Below the pieces are notes generated by a model that was given only the letters and a program-made list of their open reading frames with translations, was not told where the DNA came from and did no database searches. From Anarhynchus alexandrinus (taxonomy: Eukaryota > Chordata > Aves > Charadriiformes > Charadriidae), in NCBI GenBank assembly GCA_008711295.1, contig VUYV01000100.1:124001-188000 (forward strand): a stretch of DNA of 64,000 nucleotides, written 5' to 3'. Each line of letters starts with the position of its first letter. Position 1 is the first letter of the stretch. Shown here one piece after another: positions 12,336 through 24,780 of the stretch. Position numbers and translations under genes: made by a program.

Positions 12336-15300
12336 TCTTTCCAGAGACTGTCTATGATGCACTAGTTAAGCAAATTAAAAGAACCCAAAAGAACTAAAAC
12401 CAGGCTTACTTTCAGGGCTTTATCTACCAGCAGTAAAAATGGTTTGTTATAACAGTTTTCTAATTAAATCATATGACATTTACTTTGAGCAAAGCACTAC
12501 TCCAGATTTACGAGGCAAACTAGCGAGCTGAACATCAGTGGTAAAGCCTTTATATCTGTTTGATAAACTACATTGACATTTCTAAACTAATTTTCTGAAG
12601 TAGTTTTGTTACCATATGCCAAGATAAGGTATAATTTTGCTAAGTGCAAGCTTGGAGATTTGTCGTTTCTAGCAGCAGCATTAAGTTAATGCAAAAGACA
12701 GATATTTTATTTTCTGTATTCTGACATTTCTAATTTGAACTCCTGTTTATCTACCACTGTACTGCAAAGAAAGTATCTCTTCCTCTGGGTCTGATTCAAG
12801 GTCCTTTGGACTTGATGAAACTAGGATAAAAAAAAAAGCTAAGAGAAAAAGAGTGAGGAAAAGAAATTTTAATGGGTTTTGAATGATGACCTCAAGGAGC
12901 AAAACAAGTGAAAAAGGAAAACAATTGAAAACAATAATTAATTTTTGACAAATCATTCAAAGATTCCATTTCTCTCCATAAATCAGAAGACAATTTGGGA
13001 ATCTCGGAGGCTACCTTTTACCATGCAGTGTGCCTTTCTACCACTCTTGCTGTATTCAAAGACTTACGTAATGCAACGAGGTCAAAACATTCAATGCAGA
13101 TATAGGTGTGGAACCATGCATAACTAGTTTCCATTATCATACTGAATGATGGCACTACCTAATAAATCTCATTCAACAAGCATCTGTGTTTTATAGCAAA
13201 TCACAGCATCGCTTTATATGTCTTATAAAGGCAGGGAGGTAAAGAACCAGGAATGAAGGGCCAAATGATACTTTTACTGAACAGTGTTCATCTGAAACTT
13301 GAATCCCTCATTCTAACACATCATTAAGGTCCATGAACTGCATCACTCCTGCAGAATTCTGCAAAGTGGTGCTCCTGTACCAATGTTTATTTCTGTAACT
13401 AAACTGTTGAGAAAAGAAGATTTATTTTTTTTAAAACATATTTCCAGTGGCAAAATGTATTTGTGATGAGCTTTTACAGAGCTGTCTAAATTACTGAAAT
13501 GGAAAGTGTACAATCTCAAAATCTAATTACAAAAATAAACTCCAGAAGAATATATTTACTTTGGTGCACACTCTCAGGAATCACTTATAATACTTGGCTT
13601 AGTTCAGAGTCAAGATAAACAATGGTGTAGAAAAAACATACGATGAATCCTTAATACTGCTCATTTACCAACACATCTCTTTTGCCTGTTCTCCCTTTCC
13701 TTAACCTTCATTTCATAATCCAACAGGATGCATAGGTACATTAACATGTTACATGTCTACAGCTCATTTAATACTATAAGGGTGATACTTAAATGTGTGG
13801 CCAACATATTATCTTTCTCCTGGTTTGTTAAGCTCTGCTGCCTTATTTTAAAATAAGAAGCTGAAAGAAAGGAAACAGATACTATCAAATAATCCATAAT
13901 TCCATAAACCAGTGAGGTATTCCAACTAGGAACTTTGCTAAATTTACTTTGTTTTTAACTAAGTGATCTTTTGGAAGAAAATTTTGCAAAACCTCCCTTT
14001 TTCCCTAATTTGGCTGTTAATTCTTATTCCATCACTCCTTGTGCTGATAAAATTGGTTGTGGGACTGCAGTAAAATCTTATCAGTGAAATAATCCAGCTT
14101 AAAAAAAAAAAACACCACCAAGGTAGGTGTGTCCAGCTACAATATGTGGGATTGCATGAATGACCTTGGACTGTGGAAGAAGAGAAATAGAAATCTTTTA
14201 CACTGAAAAAAGAAAGCTATGGAGAACTATATGTTAGTTAGTTGAAGTAACTGGTCAGCATTTTTCATTCATATCCTTTACTCCCAGAAGAAAATACACT
14301 TTTGGTAAACATAAAATATTTTGCAAAAATATCTTCAGGTCTTTCAGCATTTTTTCAGTTTTTCATCTCAGTTGAAGATTTTTAATTTTTTGCACATGCA
14401 GGATTTTGTTACTCTTTTGCCATCTCATGCTTTTCATGTTTGCTCTGTATCTTTGAAATGGTGTCCCTAAAGAGCTCCCAGAATGCCCTCAATAATTTAA
14501 CTTTTACACTTTTGTTTATTTTTAAGGAAGTTTTCTCATATATGTGTATTTTTCCTTTTTAGAGACTATAGCCATGGTGTACTCTTCAGCTTTCTTGATC
14601 CTACAGAGTTGCTGAATATCCATACCTGGTGGTTGCTCTTATAAAACAGACTTTAGACTGCAACATTTTGAAACAGGCAGTGCATGCCACTCAAGCTGAA
14701 ATCAAAAGTTGCTTTTCCTCATGCAGACCCTCTAACCTGTTGCTTTATGAAGCATGCGTTGATAATGTCTGAACACTCAGTGTCTCTGTCGTGCCTTGAC
14801 ATGACATTGTCCTGTTTTACATAGCAGTTGAAATGCCCTATTACTGTTTCACGTCCTCAGAAGATCTGCTCAGCATAATGCAGTCATGTTATTTTCTGGT
14901 GGGGCTGAGATTTAATGCAATATTTTTCCCCACTTACCCCTGGATCTTGAGTCCATAGAGACTCAGTATTAGTCACTGGCATAGTTTACTGGTCTGATTT
15001 GATTCAAAAAGGGGAAAAAAAAAAAAGGCTTCTTTTTCTTATAGCACTATGAAACCATCAGCATATCCTGATCCAGATTCAGCATTTACTACTCCAGATT
15101 TCCTGCATACTTTGCATGGTGGTATTCATGTCTATCTGATTGCCTTCCACTAACTTTCCAAAATTACTATTATTCTACTGTCCCCACTGAGGATCGATAT
15201 TCCACTTCACTTGTGATTTCTAAGACTTCCAACATTTGTTTAGACATGTGGGTGCCACTGGTGTGGTTTTCTTTTCTGCAGTGTATTTAAATTACATTCT

Positions 15301-16539
15301 ATACCATTTAGCTATCAGTAACAACAGGATTAAAGGCACTCTTAGAAGAAGCTATACTTGCTATACGTAAACTTTCATTGTCAAATTAGTATTTACCAAA
15401 GTCTTATTCTTTCCATTTAAAAGAGGTACCTATCAAAATAACAGGGCTTAAACAACTGAAACCAATTAGCATCAGGAAATTGTACATTCTGATGTGCCTG
15501 ACTCATCTGTGTGAAAACTGGCAGCTAACGCTGCAGCCCCTCCTTGGTAACACATGGTTATGAACTTCCCAAAAGTCTCTAGCTGGCTGTTTCTATTTGT
15601 AAGTCTGAAGATTTTTATCGCGAGTGTAAACTATTATATTTATGAGGTTTATCACTCACTATGGTGTTCAAATATCAGGGGAAAATATTTCAAAATTGGA
15701 CAAGCAATTATCTGGTTGTATAATAACGTCTAGTTACTAAACCAGACAGGTTTTATTAGGTCAGGCAGGTTTTTGTGTCCTTCAAAACTACAACCTAGAT
15801 CTTGAAATCTTGGATTAATTATTAGCTCTTGCTCTGGTTTTAATTTTTTATTAGTTTTGCAGACAAAATCATGAAGAAATTTGCAAACTGAAGCAAAAGC
15901 TCGCATCAAAAGTGAGTAGGTTGTCATTTACAGAATATGAAAGTCAGTTCTCAGAAAACACAATGTCAGGTGATACTAGAATGCCATATATTTCTATAGA
16001 ATAAAAGCCTATTTCTAACAACAATAGTTGAGAAGATGAAGTAAGCTATTTTCCCCTGTAAGAAACAAGGCTTTAGGCATGGGTAATGTCCAGTGAATAA
16101 CATGCCAGAAGTGTTACTCTGGCTTGGCTCCCTAAGACTTTGTGCTATGTAACCCAGCCAAAGTGCATTTAATTCTCATTTCTCACTATGGTCATCAATA
16201 TAAGCTTATATCTAGTGAATGTTATGGAAAATTTGCCAATAACTTCAACTAGGACAGGATTAGAATCTTTACCTGATTTTTTACCACACCAATAAACAAT
16301 TGTTCTGACTTTATTATTTTTACAGCTAAACCCCAGTTCAGCTATCTGAATTTGAAAAACTCTTCCGGCACAAAGATAAAATAGTGGCCTTCTGCACTTT
16401 TCTGAGTCAATTCAATTATCTCCACAGCCACCATCTCAAATGGTGTTTTTGTTACAGAACTTACAACGAGGAAAGGTTTGACCTTTGTATCTTTACCACG
16501 AACCGGCACGATGGGCACAGCTCACAACAACTTCATGGA

Positions 16540-18088
16540 CACCCTTTAGGGACCGGCTACAACATTTAGACATACGCAAGTCTATGGGGTCAGATGGGAT
16601 CTACCTGAGGGTTTGCAGGGAGCTGGTGGAAATGCTCACCAAGCCACTTTCCATCATTTATCAGCAGTCCTGGCTAACCAGGGGGGTCCCAGTTGACTGG
16701 AGGTTAGCAAACATGACGTCCATCCACAAGAAGGGCCGGAAGGAGAATGGGGGAACTACAGGCCTGTCAGTCTGACCTCAGTGCCAGGGAAGGTTATGAA
16801 GCAGATCATCCTGAGTGTCATTACGCAGCACAGGCAGGACAACCAGGTGATCAAGCCCAGTCAGCATGGGTTCATGAAAGGCTGGTCATGCTTGACAAAC
16901 CTGATCTCCTTCTATAATAAGGTGACCTGCTTAATGGATGAGGGAAAGACTGTGGATGTTGTTTACCTAGACTTTAGTAAAGCCTTTGACACTGTTTCCC
17001 ACAGCATTCTCCTGAAGAAACTGGCTGCTCATGGCTTGGATGGGTGTACTCTTTGCTGGGTGAAAAACTGGCTGGATGGCCAAGCCCAAACAGTGGTGGT
17101 GAATAGAGTCAAATCCAGTTGGCGGCCGGTCACAACTGGTGTTCCTCAGGGCTCAGTATCGGGGCCTGTTCTGTTTAATATCTTTATCAATGATCTGGAT
17201 GAGGGGATCGAGTGCACCCTCAGTAAGTTTGCAGACAACACCAAATTGGGTGGGAGCATTGATCTGCTTGAGGGTAGGAAGGCTCTACAGAGGGATCTGG
17301 ACAGGCTGGTTCGATGGGCTGAGGCCAATGGTATGAAGTTCAACAAGGCCAAGTGCCCAGTCCTGCACTTGGGTCACAACAACCCCACGCAGTACTACAG
17401 GCTTGGGGAAGTGTGGCTGGAAAGCTGCCTGGTGGAAAAGCACCTGGGGATGTTGGTCAACAGCCGACTGAATATGAGCTGGCAGTGTGGCCAAGAAGGC
17501 CAATAGCATCCTGGCTTGTATAGTGTGGCCAGCAGGAAAGTGACTGGCCCCCTGTACTCGGCACTGGTGAGGCTGCATCTTGAGTACTGTGTTCGGTTTT
17601 GGGCCCTTCATTACAGAAGGGATATTGAGGTTCTAGAGCATGTACAGAGAAGGGCAACAAAGCTGGTGAGGGGTCTAGAGCACAGGTCTTATGAGGAGCG
17701 GCTGAGGGAACTGGGGTTGTTTAGTCTGGAAAAAAAGGAGGCTCAGGGGAGACCTCATCGTTCCCTACAATGACCTGAAAGGAGGTTGTAGCGAGATAGG
17801 TGTTGGTCTCTTCTCCCAAGTAACAAGCGATAGGACAAGAGGAAATGGCCTCAAGCTACGCCGGAGAGGTTTAGGACGGGTATTAGGAAAAATTTCTTCA
17901 CAGAAAGGGTTGTCAAGCATGGAACAGGCTGCCCAGGGAAGTAGTGGAATTGCCATCCCTGGAGGTCTTTAAAAGACGTGTAGACATGGCATTTAGGGAC
18001 ATGGTTTAGTGGTGGTTTTGGTAGTGTTAGGTTGATGGTTGGACTCAATGATCTTAAAGGTCCCTTCCAACCTAGATGATTCTATGAA
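16540..18088 (+). mobile_element. CR1 LINE with reverse-transcriptase remnant
   Basis: The longest plus-strand CR1 here. Translated segments in order are: SMGSDGIYLRVCRELVE.. (RT entry, about 16575), [15 protein letters not shown] (RT motif A, about 16960), GVPQGS (about 17138) and the catalytic box, read as KFADN (about 17228), then the C-terminal [15 protein letters not shown] segment (about 17690) and the 3' end GATTCTATGA near 18078. The largest open piece is 241 codons (16781-17506), and frameshifts split the rest. The second catalytic aspartate of the F/YADD box is changed to Asn, so the copy is inactive. Endonuclease and 5' parts are missing, as is usual for CR1. The start is approximate. 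Confidence 0.92.
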
Positions 18089-19433
18089 ATCTGTTGTCAC
18101 AACAGTTCTATCGTATTTTTTGCCTTCCCAGCTACATCGCAAGCTAGCTTTAAAATGCTTATAATACTTATACTACCAAACATACCTCTATGCTTGAGGT
18201 ATTACTGCCTGCATCAGTAGTATCAAATTCTTTCTGCTTTCATTTAATTTAATTTCTTTAATAGGTCTGGTCTGGGCATCTTATAATTTGTGTGCCAACT
18301 GCACTCTGAAATTTTAGGAAATTTTTAAGATAATTGTGTTTAAATTCTGAGCAATATCACCTGGCTTCACTTGGGTAATATTGTTGGTTTTCTCCTATTT
18401 CTCTGTTTTGCTGCCAATTACATCATTGGGAATTTTCTCCGAATTTTCTTTTATCTACCCTGTGAAACATGACCTCCACAAGGTTGTCTATCTGTAGTCC
18501 GTCAAAGTTTCTATCCTTTAGTTGGACTGAGGACCACATCCTCTTCTCTTGAGCAATGCTTTATGGTCATCATCTGCAGTCATCTTCTTTTTCTTCATTC
18601 TTGCACTACAAGGCCTCCACCAGCCCTGTGCCCTTGTTTGTGAAATGTGAAGCAATCCTGACGCTTGTAGTTGTTGGGCCTCTGGCACCCACTGTTGTCA
18701 TACGTTTGTTACTATGAGTTCCTCTTCCTGCTTTTGCTAAACCTGAGCTACCTATAATTCTGCAGTCTGTGCACCCTGTTGTTGCTCCTGGACTGCAACC
18801 TCATGCTTTAATCTGTAGTTTGCTACTGGGGCCATTAGACTTTACCTTTTCCACTATACAGAAAATTTATAAAAGTTATAAATGGGATAGTCACAGGTGA
18901 TACGAGTCTCTTCTGCCTCGGCACCATGGTCCTTTAGGGCCTTTACAACACTGATCATTTTGCCATCATTTCATCAAGGGGAACATACGTTCCCCTTGAC
19001 AACTTTCCCTGGCAATTTTCTGTGTTCTCCTCCTTAATGGGTTGCATTGCATTTCTGCCCTGAAGCACAGTCCTCCAGCTGTGCCATCCCCTTTCTGCCT
19101 TGGTTCAGACTTCTCAGAGGTCCTTTCTCATCATAGTACAGAAACAAAATGTTTGAACTGTTTTGTCTCCTTGCTTATGTAGTGCCTCTCAGCCAAGAGA
19201 GCTAGATGCTCCTCCATCCTCCTCCAGGGACTACTATATTTGGTAAATTATACTTAATCCCATCACAAGATTTCAATTTCCATCTAAATTAAATTAAAAA
19301 GCATGACTAGGTTTGATGCCTGCAAGCTGTTTCTCTTGTAAACATTGTGACAGAAGTTGATTGAACTAAGTAAAAACACCACCTAGGGTTTAATTGCTGG
19401 CTTAGGGAAAGAATTATCACAGTAGTACCCACG

Positions 19434-19494
19434 TGTACATATATATATACACACACGCACGCATATATATATGTATGTATGTATGTATATATCG
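19434..19494. repeat. TA/CA/TATG microsatellite
   Basis: A compound simple repeat in TSHR intron 7: (TA)n, then CACACGCACGCA, then (TA)n, then TATG repeats, then TATATA. Alternating pyrimidine-purine throughout, and likely length-variable. Confidence 0.9.
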
Positions 19495-21087
19495 CAACCC
19501 AATTTTCAGTCTCTTTTCATTGCTCAGCTAATTCAGCGTATTTCTGTCTGTGTACTTAGATCTAGCTACTTATAATTGCAGCCCTCCTCCCTCCTGGCTA
19601 ACCAGGAGGAACCACCTCGTCAAGGAAATTAACATTCCTGTTGTGTTTTTTGAAGTACTTTTTAGCTGGACAGTTGTTCCAAAAAACACATTTTTAATCT
19701 AACTCTGTGTCAAATATACCAAACTGAATGTATAAAAATAATGCTCCTTTTTCCATGCCATCACATTCTGTGTATATCTGCTCTTCACAGAAGGTCATAA
19801 AATGTGCTCAGTGCTGTACATCCACTGTGAGTCTGGCAGAAAAGCAGGATGCTTCTGCTGTTGCTGCAGGTTTTTTAATTTACGCTTTCCCTTTGTACAC
19901 CTGCAATTGTGGAACTACTGAGGCTAATTATTTCTCCAAAGTCTTTCCACAAAACCCATAAATTCTATTAGGCCATTGAGAACAAAAGCCTCAGACAGAA
20001 ATGCATAGCCCCTCTAAAGCAATTTGGAACTTGACTGAATCACCTGCAATAATTATCCATGTATTTTTAAGTTTCTCAAATGACAGTTTGAGACCGTGAT
20101 AAATAGGAATCCAGCTAAAAAAAATATCAAGGTTCATTCTAGATCAGTCCCTTCTAAATTTAAAAACACAGAACTGAATTTAACATTGATTGATTGATTG
20201 TTCCACTTGGGTTATGTTCATTTTTCGAGTGTTCAGTAGCCTTGCATTGTCTGTCTTTAATCATGCACTTTCATCTCAACTCTGTAAATTCCCTACTTCC
20301 TGATTCCACACTTTCTTATATGTCACTTGCCAGAGTGATGGGAATTAATGTTGGTCCTTGATTACGTCAATTGTGTAATGATAGGAGAAATTTGCAGCAT
20401 TCCGTATTTCAGGAACACGGTGGCTACTCAGGAAATTGTTCTCGGTTTCCCAAGACTTTAGAATTATTTTTTTTTCATGTAAGTTTCATATTACTTTTTC
20501 CTTCAGATTTATCCTCCTTTTCACTCCCTCTCTTGCTCTTCTTACATCAAAACTTCATTCTTAACTGTTCACTTGTATAGGGGGGCCTCCACGTGGCTAT
20601 GGAGACTTTAAAGCATTTAAAACTTTTATTATCAAACTCAGATCAAGGAGGGAATTATTTTCATGTTTGTTCATGATGTGTTCCTGTAACTATCATGTAA
20701 TTCCCCATAACTCATTCTGATGGAAGCAAAACAATCTATTTCACCTCATACTCACACTTATTTACCTGAAGATACAGTGTGTATGCATGTGTCTTTATGT
20801 GTATGACAGAGAATAAGAATTTGGAGGAAAGGTAATTTATTTTGCCAAGTTAGTTATTTATTTATTATTTATTGAGCAATTTAATTTATTTTCAAGATGT
20901 CACACCTCTATTTTGTTCCTTGGCTATACAGAAAATGAAGTAACTGATTATGCTTCAATACGTTGTTGGTATATGATGGTCCTTATACATATTGCTTTTG
21001 CAAATCTGTTTAGGCAAGTAAACTGAAGATCTTCTTTAGGCTATGGATAACTATTTCCAAATCACTGTGTTTTGTTTGTTTCTGCAG

Positions 21088-21165
21088 CTATCTGCACAAG
21101 AACAAATACCTGGAAGTTATCAATGACGATGCATTTCTGGGAGTGCACAGTGGACCAACTCTACT
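21088..21165 (+). CDS. TSHR: TSHR exon 8 (leucine-rich repeat)
   Basis: This 78-bp exon encodes YLHKNKYLEVINDDAFLGVH then SGPTLL, matching human exon 8. It has a TTTCTGCAG acceptor and GTGAGT donor, phase 2 on both sides. It forms one of the last leucine-rich repeats before the hinge. Intact frame. It lies more than 11 kb from exon 7 and about 12-14 kb from exon 9, because the flanking introns are loaded with repeats. Confidence 0.96.
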
Positions 21166-24100
21166 GTGAGTAGGAGAAAATGAAGTAGAGAAAGCTTTAA
21201 AAATAATAATATTTTAGGTTACACTTTCTTTCCAACCATTATTAGCAGCAGAGCAGCAGGGATGGGAATGGAACATTTACAAAAAGAATATCAGCAACAA
21301 AACCTGTGCTTTAGGGAACTAATTTAAGAAATGCTTGCATCTTATATTAGACATACTGTTTCTACCAATTTTTATTCTGAAAGATTCTGTGGTACAATCT
21401 GTCTTATGATCGTACAGTTGTAATACAAACTAAGGACTCTAGTAGCACACATGTAAAGGAGGTTGAAACAGAGATGAAAAAATGATTTTAGACAGAACAA
21501 AGTTACTTCTGGTGCTGCCTTTCTCATGTAATTTGGCTTCCAGTCTGATTTTATAGTCCTCCAAAGAACTCTTCACTAAAAGTAGTAATCACAATACAGA
21601 ATGAAACAAAAAACTTCAGTTTAAGAACTTTAAGAAGAATCAAATTCCCAGACTCAAATCATCCAGCACGTAACGTAGTGCATAGGACTGATCACAGAGG
21701 GGACTGAAGTGCTGGAAGTGGGATTCCCTCCCCCACTGCAAAAACAGATGGTGTCGGCAGTGCTCACTCTGTGTAAGAATCAGTTTTACTTCCTGCTCTT
21801 CAGGAAAACAGCATATTTATATCAGAATAAAGGTGTACTGTTCGCAGAAGGAATCCTCATAGCTAGCTATAATAACAAAAAGGTGCAGAAGACATTCTTT
21901 TTCTCCCAGAATCCTTCCAGCTCCAGAAAATCAGGCTAGCTACCAGCAACATAATCTACAGTAGACATTGCATTGGTCATAACCACTTTACGCTAAGAAG
22001 AGTTGTGTCCCTGCTGTGCAAAGCTGCAACAGACCTTTGATGGCAAGGTCATCATCAAATCTCTGGTTCTCTCTGTCCCCTGCATCTCAAGTCAGATGCA
22101 TTGCAAGGCCTGTGTGTGAATGGCAGCCTGTCTTCTGCTTCAGTCATCTACATTACTTTGTCTTGTGGGGTGAAGAGGAAAGATCTGGCTGAGGGCCCAC
22201 CTTTCAGGGGCACATTGTTCTTCCACATCACTCTCTACCACAAGGTTTGCTGGAGTTATTAGCAGAGCCCTTGGGAACAGGCTCCGAGACCAGTTCTAGG
22301 GAGTATATCAGGTTTTCCTTTCGCTGGCTTGAGGGGAGAGAGAAGCACAGACCACTCATGGAGTCATAGTTCTGAAGCAGGTACCTTAAATAATTGGACA
22401 ACAGAGGGGCAGTCCATAATAATCAGTCATTCCAACAACAAATCATGCCAAACGACTCCTGTCACAATGGGGTGACATTTTATCTGTTTCCTAAAGTCAT
22501 CCTCACTTTCCCAGTGGCACCTGATGCATGACCAGCTATCCTGTTTCGGAGCAGCTCAGAAAGATGGAGTTGGGAAGCACCAATGGAATCCTCACAAGGA
22601 CAGGCAGACCAGGTCTTCCTCCCCTTCCCTCAGCAAAAAGCTGCTGCAGGACTACATAGGTCATTAGGGATAACGTTATGTCACAACCTTCTCACCCAGC
22701 ACTTCTCTCCAGAGGGTCTGCAAAGTGAGGAAACTAGTCCAGGCCTCTTCGTTTGAAGTCGCAAAGTCCATGGGATGGAGGTGTGTATTGAGAAGAATAG
22801 GTAAAGGCAGTAACACACTTCACTGTGTCCCTCAAGATACTGTCAAGGACTAATGTGCCTTTTCTTTTTTTTCTTCTTATCACTGAATCACCTGAGGGAT
22901 AAACCTCAGTGTGCCACGAGTGGCCAGAGCCCAAGACAGCAGTGAGAAGGTAGTGTTTTCTGACCATGTCTTAAAAGTTATACATTCTGGAGAGGAAAAG
23001 CACGGTCAAGGCCCTCATCCACCATCAGGAGGAGAACTGGCCATTTGGGCAGAGCAAAAGAGGGTCTTTGGAAGCAGAAGGCAACAAAACAGGAAGAAAA
23101 CCTGAAAAAGCTCACAAAGGGGCTGTTAAACCTCCTGCTCAGGGAGCCTTTGTGGTGGCTGTTGCTCCTCTTCCTCCCTGCTAGTTGGATCACCTTCATT
23201 TCCACTGTTCCTGCTTTCAGGAGGGCTCAGGCCAGCCACCCCTGAACTAGGATGGTCATTGTCAGAGAACTGCAACAGAGGCTGTGTTGGTGCTGACTGA
23301 GCCTTTTTTATCAGCATTTGGCTAATACAGTCTTTTTCTTAATATTGCACATGGCACCAGAGAAGCCCTTTCTCATTTTGTTCATTTTTCAGTTGACGTA
23401 ACGTTACCTGGACACCATATTTCCATTACAATAGCACTTTGTCACAATAAATACACAGTCTCAAAGCACGGTGCGCTCTCCGTTTATGTTTGGGGTCTCC
23501 TACGGCTCACTGCACACCTTCCCTCTGAGGCTACAGGTGGCACGATGGGTTCAAAAGCTCCTTCCTAGGGATGGCACAAGACAAAACACTTGGGGATCTT
23601 AAGTCTAAGGGAGGTGAGAGCTTGCAGCAACACAGATTTTTGACTCCTGGAGTTACTGTGGGTATTTAAAGCACAAGTGTTGTTGTTATGCTAGACAGGT
23701 GAACAAGTAATGACATGCTGTAAAGGGCTGTGGGGTAATCATATGCTAATAATGTTGCCAGGTAAGTTCACTCTGCAAGGGCTAGCTTTGGGGGGTGTGA
23801 GCTACACAAAACCTCTTGGTTTAGGGGCTAGAGATGACCTCCTAGGACAAGCATATGTAACTGTAAAGAACTTCTTTCTCACTCTATGTTTTCACATTGG
23901 ATTTCTCAAATGACTTGAAATTTCTCTGATCTTCTGTAATTATTTTGCTATCCCAGCTGCCATTGGTCCTCGATCTCAGGATGTGTTTTACAGTCTAAAC
24001 AGCCAGCTATACATCTCCCATTATAATGCTATACCTCTGTGGCTAATGATAGTCCTAGTAGCATTTATAATTAAAGAGAGATGTGGTACTACAGTGACAT

Positions 24101-24244
24101 TACAGAGATAGGCATTGCTTCTCAAAGGCAGAAGGCATAAAATAGCACGTAAACAACAGTAAATCAATAGTGATTAAAAAAGTCAGAGTATTTCACATCA
24201 TGATCCTTCGATTTGCTAGTCCTAAGCTAAAGATCTTAGGAAGG

Positions 24245-24780
24245 TCTCATGGTTTAACCCTGGCCTGAAGCTCAGCTCCATGCAGCCGCTTGCTCACCCC
24301 CTGCACCCAGTGGCATGGGGGAGAGAACTGGAAGGGTAAAAGTGAGAAAACTCATGGGTTGAGATAAAGACAGTTTAATAATTAAAAGAAGGACGGGGGA
24401 AAAAAAATAAAACAACAAAGAAGGGGGGAAAAGACAAACCAAACCCAAGAAAAATAAGTGATGCAACAAAACCAATTGCTCACTACCAACCGACCGATGC
24501 CCAGCCAGTCCCCGAGCAACAGCAGCCCTGGCAAACTTCCACCCAGTTCTTATTGCTGATCGTGACATGATATGGTCCGGGACACCCCTGTGGTCAGCTG
24601 TCCCAGCTGCGTCCCCTCCCAGCGCCTTGTGCACCCCCAGCCTGCTCGCTGGCAGGGCAGTGTGAGAAGCCGAAAAGGTCTTGATGCTGTGTAAGCAATT
24701 TAGTTATTGCTCAGCAATACCTAAAACATCCCTGTGTTATCAACACTGTTTTTATTCATAAATCCAAAACTTAGCATCAC
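24245..24780 (-). mobile_element. Truncated endogenous retrovirus LTR
   Basis: On the plus strand it begins TCTCATGGTTTAACCCTGG, the reverse complement of the ...GGGTTAAACCATGA(C)A 3' end of a common avian LTR family. Characteristic internal blocks follow: GCAGCCGCTTGCTCACCCCC, CATGGGTTGAGATAAAGACAG and TTGCTCACTACCAACCGACC. Similarity fades near 24780 without the expected TGTCCTGGTT start, so the LTR's 5' end is lost. No retroviral genes flank it. The 120-codon minus frame at 24272-24634 lies inside it and is not a gene. Family assignment is from memory. Confidence 0.72.

Larger units (their letters stand above)
9886..21087 (+). other. TSHR: TSHR intron 7
   Basis: Intron of about 11.2 kb. 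It contains a CR1 fragment at 11293-12152, a scaffold join at 12197 with duplicated flanks, a second CR1 with reverse-transcriptase remnants at about 16540-18088, and a TA/CA/TATG microsatellite near 19434-19494. The other stretches (9886-11290, 12740-16500, 18100-19430, 19500-21080) are AT-rich with no recognisable gene or repeat. The 133-codon open frame at 10181-10582 has no supporting features. Confidence 0.85.

Noticed and set aside
19434..19494. Possible CRISPR-like or other structured array
   Set aside because: It is a simple dinucleotide/tetranucleotide microsatellite with no spacers.
24272..24634. A 120-codon minus-strand open frame
   Set aside because: It lies inside the truncated LTR and does not resemble any viral or cellular protein.
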